Positions 54,409 to 62,594 of a DNA stretch of 64,000 bases are shown piece by piece. Within the stretch, counting starts at the first letter, position 1. The number at the start of each line of letters is the position of its first letter. Below the pieces are notes generated by a model. It did not search any database and was not told where the DNA came from. It was given only the letters and a program-made list of their open reading frames with translations. Location of the stretch: the NCBI RefSeq assembly GCF_001027285.1, contig NZ_CP011509.1, positions 10,192,501-10,256,500 of the forward strand. The letters run 5' to 3'. Made by a program: the position numbers and the translations under genes. The stretch is from Archangium gephyra. GTDB lineage: Bacteria > Myxococcota > Myxococcia > Myxococcales > Myxococcaceae.

Positions 54409-55779
54409 CTAACCGCTGGCCGCCACGGGCTCCAGCAGCATGGGCAGCCCCCCCTTGGGCCGGAGCGCCACCAGTGGCTCCAGCTCGACAGTCCGTCCGG
54501 GCACCAACCGTGGCCGGAAGCGGCGCAGCACGCCCGCGAGCACCAGCACCATCTCCATCATCGCGAAGTGGCTGCCGATGCAGTGACGCTGGCCCGCACC
54601 GAACGGCAGGTACACCCACTTCGGCCGCTCCGCCGCGCGATCGGGTGAGAAGCGCTCCGGGTCGAACCGCTCCGGCTCCGGCCAGAACCGGGGCTGGCGG
54701 TGAATCACATAGGGCGACACGGCCACGATGAGGCGCGGATCCGCCGGGATGCGGATGCCATCCAGCACGTCGTCCTCCCGCGCCTGCCGCACCATGACCC
54801 AGGCCGGTGGATACAGGCGCATGCTCTCCTCGAGCACCTGCGCGAGGTAGCGCAGCCTGGGAATGTCCTCGGGCCCGGGCGCACGCTCCCCGAGCACCTG
54901 GGCCACCTCGTCGCGCGCCCGTTGCTCCACCTCCGGATGCTGGGACAGCAGGTACCACGCCCACGTCAGCGCGTTGGCCGTCGTCTCATAGCCGGCGATG
55001 AAGAGCGTCATCAGCTCGTCGCGCAGCTGCGCGTCCGTCATCCGCTCGCCCGTCTCCGCGTCCTGCGCCTCCATCAACATCGCCAGCAGATCCTGCCCCT
55101 CCGTCTCCCCCCGGCGGCGCCGCGCGATGATCTCGAAGACGACCGAGTCCAGCGTCTGGCGCGCCCGGAGGAACGCGCGGTTGCCCGGCGTGGGCAGGGA
55201 GAGCGGCAGCGGAAACAGCGAGAGCACCCGCTCGTTCACCACCTGCTGCCCCACCGTCAGCGAGGGCAGGACGCGGTCCGCCTCGCCCAGCACCTGCGTG
55301 GAGAAGAGCGCCCGGCTCGCGATGGAGAGCGTCGTGCGCGCCATCTCGTCCGCCATCTCCACCGGAGCGGAGGTGTCGGGGCGCGCTCGCCACCGCTCCA
55401 CCATGTGCTCCACCTCCTCCCCCATCATCCCCACCATCCGCATCAACCGCTCGCGGTGGAAGGCGGGCTGCGCGAGCCGCCGCTGCCTCATCCAGAACGG
55501 GCCTTCACTCGTCAGCAGGCCGTTGCCCAGCATGGTGCTCAACCGCTGCGCCCCCGAGCCCTTCGTGTACCGGCCCACGTTCTCCACCAGGACGTGCCGC
55601 ACGTGCTCGGGGTTCACCAGCGACACCACCCGGTTGACGGGCCCCATGCGCCACTGCACCACGTCGCCGTACTCGCGGTGCATCCGCACGAGGAACCCGA
55701 GTGACTCGCTACGCCGCTCGCGCAGACTCCCCCAGAACCAGTGCCCCCGAGGCCCCGGGGCCTCTCGCGCTCCCGTCAT
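54409..55779 (-). CDS. Cytochrome P450
   Basis: 456 residues from ATG 55779 (GGAGG eight bases upstream; GTG at 55782 is possible). I-helix AGYETTANAL, ExxR in LEESMRLYPP and the haem loop FGAGQRHCIG are intact, so it should be active. No membrane anchor is seen. It is divergent from the PKS gene, sharing a 125-bp promoter region. A tailoring role for the polyketide-peptide is possible, but the co-transcribed RNase Z-like gene argues for caution. Confidence 0.93.
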   Translation of the reverse strand: MTGAREAPGPRGHWFWGSLRERRSESLGFLVRMHREYGDVVQWRMGPVNRVVSLVNPEHVRHVLVENVGRYTKGSGAQRLSTMLGNGLLTSEGPFWMRQRRLAQPAFHRERLMRMVGMMGEEVEHMVERWRARPDTSAPVEMADEMARTTLSIASRALFSTQVLGEADRVLPSLTVGQQVVNERVLSLFPLPLSLPTPGNRAFLRARQTLDSVVFEIIARRRRGETEGQDLLAMLMEAQDAETGERMTDAQLRDELMTLFIAGYETTANALTWAWYLLSQHPEVEQRARDEVAQVLGERAPGPEDIPRLRYLAQVLEESMRLYPPAWVMVRQAREDDVLDGIRIPADPRLIVAVSPYVIHRQPRFWPEPERFDPERFSPDRAAERPKWVYLPFGAGQRHCIGSHFAMMEMVLVLAGVLRRFRPRLVPGRTVELEPLVALRPKGGLPMLLEPVAASG

Positions 55780-55904
55780 CACGTGCGCCTCCCTCTCCGC
55801 GTGTGCACCGCACGGTTTAACACGCCGCGCCATCCCAAGTTGAAGGTGATGTCATGTTCATTTCCACGGGAGTTCCCTGATAAGCGGGTGCTACAAGGAG
55901 CCGC
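55780..55904. promoter_or_regulatory. Divergent promoter region, P450 / PKS
   Basis: 125 bp between divergent starts. On the + strand, TGATAA (55878-55883) could be a -10 box, and AAGGAG sits four bases before the PKS ATG. No strong -35 is visible. A short GGGA-N2-TCCC dyad (55868-55877) may be a binding site. Confidence 0.35.
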
Positions 55905-58900
55905 ATGAGCACCGAGCAGCAGCCCCTGGAAGTCGAAGCAATCGCCATCGTCGGCATGGCCTGCCGTTTCCCCGGCGCCCCCACGGTGGAGCAGTTCTGG
56001 CACAACCTCCAGGAAGGCCTCGAGTCCATCTCCTTCTTCTCCGACACGGAGCTGGAGCGAGCGGCCATCGACCCGGCGGAGCTGGGCGACGCACGGTACG
56101 TGAAAGCGCGGGGCGTGCTGGAGGGCATCGAGCTCTTCGATGCGCGCTTCTTCGGCTTCTCTCCGCGCGAGGCCGAGCTGACGGACCCGCAGCAGCGCGT
56201 GTTCCTCGAGTGCGCCTGGGAGGCCTTCGAGCGCGCCGGGTATGACCCCGCGGCCTACGCGGGCCCCATCGGTGTCTTCGCGGGCGCCGGGACCAACGGC
56301 TACCTGCTCCACCACCTCGCCCCCGCCGGACGGCTGGTGGGCACGGCGAACGCCTTCCAGGCCATCCTCCACAACAAGAACGACCACCTGGCCACGCGCA
56401 CCGCGTACAAGCTCGACCTCAAGGGCCCGAGCATCTCCGTGCAGACCGCGTGCTCCACGTCGCTCGTCTCCGTGGTGCTCGCCTGCCAGTCGCTGCTCAG
56501 CCACCAGTGCGACATGGCGCTGGCCGGCGGCGTCTCCCTCCCCCTCCCCCAGCGCACCGGCTACCTCTACAACGAGCGCGGCATCGGCTCTCCGGACGGC
56601 CACTGCCGCGCCTTCGACGCCAGGGCCCAGGGCACCGTCCCCAGCAGCGGCGCGGGCGTGGTGCTGCTCAAGCGGCTCGCGGATGCGCTCGCCGATGGCG
56701 ACACCATCCACGCCGTCATCCGCGGCGGCGCCCTCAACAACGATGGCGCCTCGAAGGTCGGCTACACCGCTCCGAGCGTCGAGGGCCAGGCCGAGGTCAT
56801 CTCCATGGCCCAGGCCCTCGCTGGCGTGTCTCCCGACTCGCTCTCCTATGTCGAGGCCCATGGCACGGGCACGCCGATTGGCGACCCCATCGAGGTCCAG
56901 GCGCTCACCCAGGCCTTCCGCCGCCACACCCAGCGCCAGGGCTTCTGCGCACTCGGCTCGGTGAAGACCAACCTCGGCCACCTGGACACCGCGGCCGGTG
57001 TCGCCGGACTCATCAAGACCACCCTCGCGCTCCAGCACCGGCGTCTCCCGCCCAGCCTCCACTTCGAGTCTCCCAACCCGGAGCTCGGCCTCGACTCCAG
57101 CCCCTTCTACGTCAACGCGCGCCTGCGCGACTGGGACGCGCCCGCCCCCCGGCGCGCGGGCGTGAGCGCCTTCGGCCTCGGCGGTACCAACGCGCACGTG
57201 GTCCTCGAGGAGGCTCCGGAGCGCTCGGCCCCAGCGGCCTCGCGTCCCTTCCAGCTCCTCCAGTTGTCGGCCCGCTCGGACGCGGCCCTGGAGGCCATGA
57301 CGGCCCGGCTCGCACAGCACCTGGAGCGGAATCCCGGCCTGCCACTCGCGGACGTGGCGTACACACTCGCCGTGGGCCGGCGGACCTTCGACCACCGCCG
57401 CTTCGTGGTCTGCCGTGACGCCTCGGATGCCATCCAGGCGCTCGCGAGCCTCCATCCCGGACAGGTCCTCTCCCGCGTGCAGGAGCCCGTCCGCCGCTCG
57501 CTGGTGTTCATGTTCCCCGGCCAGGGCTCCCAGCACCCCGCCATGGCCGCGGACCTCCACGCCTCCGAGCCCGTCTTCCGCGAGGAGCTGGAGCGCTGCC
57601 TCGACTCCCTGCGCCGGCGCCATGACCTGGACCTGCGCCCGTTGCTCTTCCCCGCCGACCGGAATGACTCCCACGCGGCGAAGCGGCTGGAGCTGACGGC
57701 CCTCGCGCAGCCGGCCCTCTTCGCCGTCGAGTACGCGCTGGCGAAGCTGCTCGAGTCCTGGGGCCTCCGGCCGGACGCGATGATCGGTCACAGCGTGGGC
57801 GAGTTCGTCGCCGCGTGCCTCGCGGGTGTGTTCTCACTGGAGGATGCACTGGACCTCGTCGCGCTCCGGGGCCGCCTGCTGCAGGCGTGTCCTCCGGGCT
57901 CCATGCTCTCCGTCCAGCTCCCCGAGCACGAGCTGCCGCCTCTGCTCGGTGCTGGATTGGAGCTCGCCGCGGTGAATGGCCCGTCCTCGTGCGTCGTCGC
58001 GGGCGCCACCGAGGCCATCGACGCGCTGGAGCGGCGGCTCTCGGAGCGCGCGGTGACGTGCCGCCGGCTCCACACGTCCCATGCCTTCCACTGCGCCCGG
58101 GTGGACTCCGCCGTGGCCCCCTTCCGCGAGGCCGTGGCCCGGGTGAAGCGCAATCCGCCCACGCTCCGCTTCCTGTCCGGTACCACGGGCACGTGGCTCT
58201 CCGCCGAGCAGGCCATGGACCCGGGCTACTGGGCCGAGCACCTGCGCCGTCCCGTGCGCTTCGCCGACGGGCTGGATGAGCTGCTGAAGGAGGACAAGGC
58301 CCTCCTGCTCGAGGTGGGTCCGGGGCGCGCCCTGCGCACGCTCGCGCGGTGGCACCCGCGCAAGAAGCCGGACACGGCGGTGCTCAGCTGCCTGCCCTCT
58401 CCCGATGAGCAGCGCACCTCGGACGTGGAGCACCTGCTGCGCACCGTGGGCCAGCTCTGGCTGCACGGGGTGGAGGCCCCGGGTCTCTTCTCCGCGGAGA
58501 AGCGCCAGCGGGTGCCACTGCCCACCTACCCCTTCGAGCGTCAGCGCCACTGGGTCGAGCTCCGCGCCTCGCCTTCCGCGCCGGTGGGCTCGCTCGAGAA
58601 GCGCACGGACCTGTCGAGCTGGTTCTACCTCCCGGTCTGGAAGGAGTCGGTGCCCCCCACTGCTCCGAAGCCCGCGGCGGGCGCGAAGCCCACGGCCTGG
58701 CTGCTGCTCATGGATGGCGCCGGGCTCGGTGCGCGCATCGCCGAGCACCTGCGGCAACAGGGCGCGGAGGTGGTCGAGGCCCGGCTGGGACGCGCCTTCC
58801 GGCGCACCGGCGCGGACACCTTCGAGCTGGCCCCCACCCGCGAGGCCCATGCCGCCCTGCTCTCGGAGTTGCGCACCGAGGGACGCGCCCCGGAGCGCAT

Positions 58901-61900
58901 CCTCCACCTCTTCGGCCTCACGCCCGAGTCCACCGGTGTCTCCTCCGAGGACGTCCTCTCCCGCTCCTTCCACAGCCTGCTGCTGCTCGCCCAGGCGCTC
59001 GGAAGCCAGGGACTGGAGCGTCCCGTGCACCTGATGACCGTGACCAACGGCATGCAGGAGGTCACCGGCGGAGACCTCGTATGGCCCGAGCAGGCCACGG
59101 TGCTCGGCCCCGTCCGCGTCATCCCCCGCGAGTACCCCAGCCTCCGCTGCCGGAGCGTGGACGTCTCGCTGCCTCCCGCGGACAGCCTCCACTTCGACCG
59201 GCTCGCCGGGCTGCTCGCGGCGGAGGCATCCTCTGATTCCGAGGAGCCCGTCATCGCCTGGCGCAACAACCGCCGGTGGGTGCAGGGCTTCGAGCCACTC
59301 CGCATCGACGAGGGAACGCCGCCCCTGCGTGAGCGGGGCGTCTATCTCATCACCGGTGGCTTCGGCGGCATGGGGCTCTCGCTCGCCGAGGCCCTCGCCA
59401 CCCGGGTGAAGGCCCGGCTCGTGCTCACCAGCCGCACCGGTCTGCCTCCTCGCGAGGAGTGGCCCCGGCTCCTCAACGCTCCCGGCCAGGAGGAGACGCG
59501 CCGGAGGATCCGCGCCATCCAGCGGCTCGAGGAGCTGGGCGCGGAGGTGCTCGTGTGCCGCGCGGATGTCACCGAGCTGGAGGCGATGCGCGGAGCCGTG
59601 GCCGCGGCCCGGGAGCGCTTCGGTGCGCTCCATGGCGTCATCCACGCGGCGGGCGTTCCAGGTGGAGGCCTCATCCAACTCAAGACGCCCGAGGCCGCCG
59701 CCGCCGTGCTGGCCCCCAAGGTGAAGGGGACGCAGGTGCTCGCGGCGGCCATCGAGGGCCTCCGGCCTGACTTCCTCGTGGCCTGCTCCTCGCTGTCCTC
59801 CGTCGTCGGCCGGCTCGGGCAGGTGGACTACACGGCGGCCAACACCTTCCTGGATGCCTTCCTGCGCTCCTGGCACACGCGCACCGGCATCCACGCCGTG
59901 GCGGTGAACTGGGGCGCCTGGGACGAGGTCGGCATGGCCGCGCGCAAGGGCTCCCGCGAGGAGGAGCCGGTCCGCGTGCTCGACCATCCCCTCCTCCACC
60001 GCTGCCTCGTGGACACGCCGGAGCGCCTCGTCTTCGCCAGCGACATCGGCAATGGCCCCTCGCGCTGGGTGGTGGACGAGCACCGCATCGTCGGCGTCCC
60101 CACCGTCCCCGGCGTCGCCTGGTTCGAGCTGGTCCGCGCCGCGCTCGCGGAGAGGGCCCAGGGCAGGACGCTCGAGCTGGTGGACACCTTCTTCCTCTTC
60201 CCGCTGCGCGTGCCGGACGGCGAGACGCGCGAGGTCCGGCTCGTCCTCGACAAGGAGGGCGAGGACTACCGCTGGGTGGTGCGCTCGCAGCCGAAGGACG
60301 GCTCCGGCAAGGCCACCGCCCACGCCACCGGCCACGCCCGGTTCATCCCCGCTCCGGAGCCGCGGGTGCTCGACGTCGACGCCATCCGCCGCCGGTGCGG
60401 CCACACGCCCGCCTCCTTCGAGGCCGAGTACGAGGAGGACCTCGGGCCCCGGTGGCGCAGCGTCCGCCAGCTCCACGTGGGCCAGGGCGAGCTGCTCGTC
60501 ACCCTGGAGCTCCAGCCGGAGTTCTCCGCCGACTTCCAGCGGATGCACTTCCACCCCTCGCTCATGGACCGGACCTCCGGCATGGCGAAGAGCTTCCTCG
60601 CCGCGCACGGCTTCTACCTGCCGTTCGGCTACGGGCGCCTGCGCTTCCTCGGGCCCATTCCGCGGCGCATCCACGCCCACTCGCGCATCCTGGAGCAGGC
60701 GGGCTCGGATGGAGAAACGCTCGTCTTCGAGGCCGTGCTCATGGACGAGCAAGGCCGGGTCGTCGCCGAGGTCGAGCGGCTGACCCAGAAGCGGGTGAAC
60801 GACCCCGCCGCCGAGCTCCGCGCACTGGCCACCTCGGAGCAGGAGCCGGTGTCCGGCACCGGGCGGCCCGAGAGTGAGCGGCAGGAGATCCTCCCCCACG
60901 AAGGCGTGGCCGCGCTCGAGCGGTTGCTGGCGGCCCGGGTGATGCCTCAGGTGGTGGTCTCGGTGAGGGACCTGCGGGCCACCCAGGAGCGCACCGACGA
61001 GGTCGTCCGCGAGCGAATCGCCGAGGCCGTGGGTGGTTCACGCGCGGAGAGCAGCGGGCTCCAGCCCCGGCCGGGCCTCAAGACGGCCCACGTGGCACCT
61101 CGCAACGAGCTGGAGCAGAAGCTCGCCGCGGCCTGGCAGGAGGTGCTGGGCATCGAGGGCATTGGCGTCCACGATGACTTCTTCGAGCTCGGCGGCGACT
61201 CCGTCATGGCCATCCAGATCATGGCCCGGGGCAGCCGGCAGGGACTCCAGCTCAACCCGGAGCAGTTCTTCCAGAGCTCGACCATCGCGCAGCTCGCCCG
61301 GGTGCTGGAGGGACTGCTGACGCTCCAGGGTCCCGTGGTGGGCGCCGTGCCCCTCACGCCCGGGCAGCACCGCCTCCTCGGAGAGAGTCCTCCGTCCCCC
61401 ACCGAGGCGAGCCGGGTGCTGGGGCTCGACCTCCCCGGGTCCATCGAGCTTCCCCGCTTGGAGAAGGCGCTCGGAGAGGTGCTCACGCAGCACGATGCGC
61501 TCCGCCACCGCTTCGTCCGCGAGGACACGGGCTGGAAGCAGGAGGGCATGCCCCCGGGCACTGCCGTTCCGCTCCTGATGGGGGGTGACGAGACGAACCT
61601 CCAGACGAGACTCGACCCGTCCCAGGGAACGCTGCTCGTGGCGGCGCTCGCCCAACGGCCAGGACGGGAGGACCGCCTCCTGCTGGCGGGCCACGGGCTC
61701 GTGCTCGACGCGGCGTCGTGGCGCATCCTGGCCGAGGACTTGAAGCAAGCCCTGCGGCGCGAGGATGGCGAGAGCCCGCGCCCCAAGACGGCCTCGTTCA
61801 AGCGCTGGGCGGAACGTCTGGCCGAGACCGCCGCGTCCCGGAGCACCGAAGCCCCGCCTCGGGAGAACCTCACGCGCCTCCCCCTGGAGCGCACCGCGCG

Positions 61901-62570
61901 AGGACCCCTGCGCGAGCACACGGTGTCGCTGTCGGTGGAGGAGACGCGGACGCTCCGGGAGAAGCTCACGAGCGCCTGGCGCGCCGACCTGGGCGAGGCC
62001 CTGCTCATGGGACTGGCCCGCGCACTCCCGGCCTGGACGAAGGGGCGCGCGCACCTCGTCGACTTCACCCGCGACGGGCGCGGCGCGTTCGAGGGCATCG
62101 ACTGCTCCCGCACCGTGGGATGCTTCGATGTGAGCTGGCCGCTGCGTCTCGAATCGCCCGAGGGCGCCGATGAGGTAGCGCTCCTCAAAGCCATCAAGGA
62201 GCAGGTCCGCCAGCTCCCCCCGGGCGGCGCTCGCCACCAGGCCGACGTGGAGCTGCGGCTGTCGGACGAGGAGCTTCCGGAAGGGCTCTCCAGCGAGCGC
62301 CCACCGGGTGATCACGCGCTGGTGCTCGAGGGCTCGCTGTCCGGCGGCCGGCTCCACCTGCGTTGCACCCATGCGCGGGGCGCCTGCCGGGACTCGGACG
62401 TGGAACGGCTCGCCACGGACGTGCTCGGTGCGCTGCGCGCGCTGTGCTCCGGGAGCCAGGACACCCGCGCCGCCCTCACCGCCTCCGACTTCCCCCTCGC
62501 CCGCTTGGACGAGGCCCAGCTGGACACCCTCGCCCTGCTGCTCGAGCAGGCCGATCAGTCCGACGAGTGA
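55905..62570 (+). CDS. Type I polyketide synthase, KS-AT-KR-DH-like-ACP plus degenerate epimerization-like domain
   Basis: 2,221 residues. KS (about 10-435) has catalytic C183 in TACSTS, H319 in EAHGTGT and H359. AT (about 530-830) has S630 in GHSVGEF and HAFH (726-729), the malonyl-CoA type. A KR-structural region is followed by the KR (1145-1345: TGGFGGMG, Tyr 1309). A DH-like domain lies after the KR (1360-1630: H1393 in HRIVGVPTVP, but MDRTSG where DxxxQ/H is usual). The ACP has S1766 in LGGDS. The C-terminal part (1812-2170) resembles an NRPS epimerization domain with HG instead of HH at 1930-1931. The product of one extension is passed to the next enzyme. Confidence 0.93.
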   Translation: MSTEQQPLEVEAIAIVGMACRFPGAPTVEQFWHNLQEGLESISFFSDTELERAAIDPAELGDARYVKARGVLEGIELFDARFFGFSPREAELTDPQQRVFLECAWEAFERAGYDPAAYAGPIGVFAGAGTNGYLLHHLAPAGRLVGTANAFQAILHNKNDHLATRTAYKLDLKGPSISVQTACSTSLVSVVLACQSLLSHQCDMALAGGVSLPLPQRTGYLYNERGIGSPDGHCRAFDARAQGTVPSSGAGVVLLKRLADALADGDTIHAVIRGGALNNDGASKVGYTAPSVEGQAEVISMAQALAGVSPDSLSYVEAHGTGTPIGDPIEVQALTQAFRRHTQRQGFCALGSVKTNLGHLDTAAGVAGLIKTTLALQHRRLPPSLHFESPNPELGLDSSPFYVNARLRDWDAPAPRRAGVSAFGLGGTNAHVVLEEAPERSAPAASRPFQLLQLSARSDAALEAMTARLAQHLERNPGLPLADVAYTLAVGRRTFDHRRFVVCRDASDAIQALASLHPGQVLSRVQEPVRRSLVFMFPGQGSQHPAMAADLHASEPVFREELERCLDSLRRRHDLDLRPLLFPADRNDSHAAKRLELTALAQPALFAVEYALAKLLESWGLRPDAMIGHSVGEFVAACLAGVFSLEDALDLVALRGRLLQACPPGSMLSVQLPEHELPPLLGAGLELAAVNGPSSCVVAGATEAIDALERRLSERAVTCRRLHTSHAFHCARVDSAVAPFREAVARVKRNPPTLRFLSGTTGTWLSAEQAMDPGYWAEHLRRPVRFADGLDELLKEDKALLLEVGPGRALRTLARWHPRKKPDTAVLSCLPSPDEQRTSDVEHLLRTVGQLWLHGVEAPGLFSAEKRQRVPLPTYPFERQRHWVELRASPSAPVGSLEKRTDLSSWFYLPVWKESVPPTAPKPAAGAKPTAWLLLMDGAGLGARIAEHLRQQGAEVVEARLGRAFRRTGADTFELAPTREAHAALLSELRTEGRAPERILHLFGLTPESTGVSSEDVLSRSFHSLLLLAQALGSQGLERPVHLMTVTNGMQEVTGGDLVWPEQATVLGPVRVIPREYPSLRCRSVDVSLPPADSLHFDRLAGLLAAEASSDSEEPVIAWRNNRRWVQGFEPLRIDEGTPPLRERGVYLITGGFGGMGLSLAEALATRVKARLVLTSRTGLPPREEWPRLLNAPGQEETRRRIRAIQRLEELGAEVLVCRADVTELEAMRGAVAAARERFGALHGVIHAAGVPGGGLIQLKTPEAAAAVLAPKVKGTQVLAAAIEGLRPDFLVACSSLSSVVGRLGQVDYTAANTFLDAFLRSWHTRTGIHAVAVNWGAWDEVGMAARKGSREEEPVRVLDHPLLHRCLVDTPERLVFASDIGNGPSRWVVDEHRIVGVPTVPGVAWFELVRAALAERAQGRTLELVDTFFLFPLRVPDGETREVRLVLDKEGEDYRWVVRSQPKDGSGKATAHATGHARFIPAPEPRVLDVDAIRRRCGHTPASFEAEYEEDLGPRWRSVRQLHVGQGELLVTLELQPEFSADFQRMHFHPSLMDRTSGMAKSFLAAHGFYLPFGYGRLRFLGPIPRRIHAHSRILEQAGSDGETLVFEAVLMDEQGRVVAEVERLTQKRVNDPAAELRALATSEQEPVSGTGRPESERQEILPHEGVAALERLLAARVMPQVVVSVRDLRATQERTDEVVRERIAEAVGGSRAESSGLQPRPGLKTAHVAPRNELEQKLAAAWQEVLGIEGIGVHDDFFELGGDSVMAIQIMARGSRQGLQLNPEQFFQSSTIAQLARVLEGLLTLQGPVVGAVPLTPGQHRLLGESPPSPTEASRVLGLDLPGSIELPRLEKALGEVLTQHDALRHRFVREDTGWKQEGMPPGTAVPLLMGGDETNLQTRLDPSQGTLLVAALAQRPGREDRLLLAGHGLVLDAASWRILAEDLKQALRREDGESPRPKTASFKRWAERLAETAASRSTEAPPRENLTRLPLERTARGPLREHTVSLSVEETRTLREKLTSAWRADLGEALLMGLARALPAWTKGRAHLVDFTRDGRGAFEGIDCSRTVGCFDVSWPLRLESPEGADEVALLKAIKEQVRQLPPGGARHQADVELRLSDEELPEGLSSERPPGDHALVLEGSLSGGRLHLRCTHARGACRDSDVERLATDVLGALRALCSGSQDTRAALTASDFPLARLDEAQLDTLALLLEQADQSDE

Positions 62571-62594
62571 CCGCACCGCATCCCCGAGGACGCC

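Noticed and set aside
57834-60899. Long minus-strand open frame of 1,021 codons opposite the PKS
   Set aside because: It lies wholly within the PKS, is His/Arg/Gly-rich and has no recognisable domain; typical high-GC shadow.
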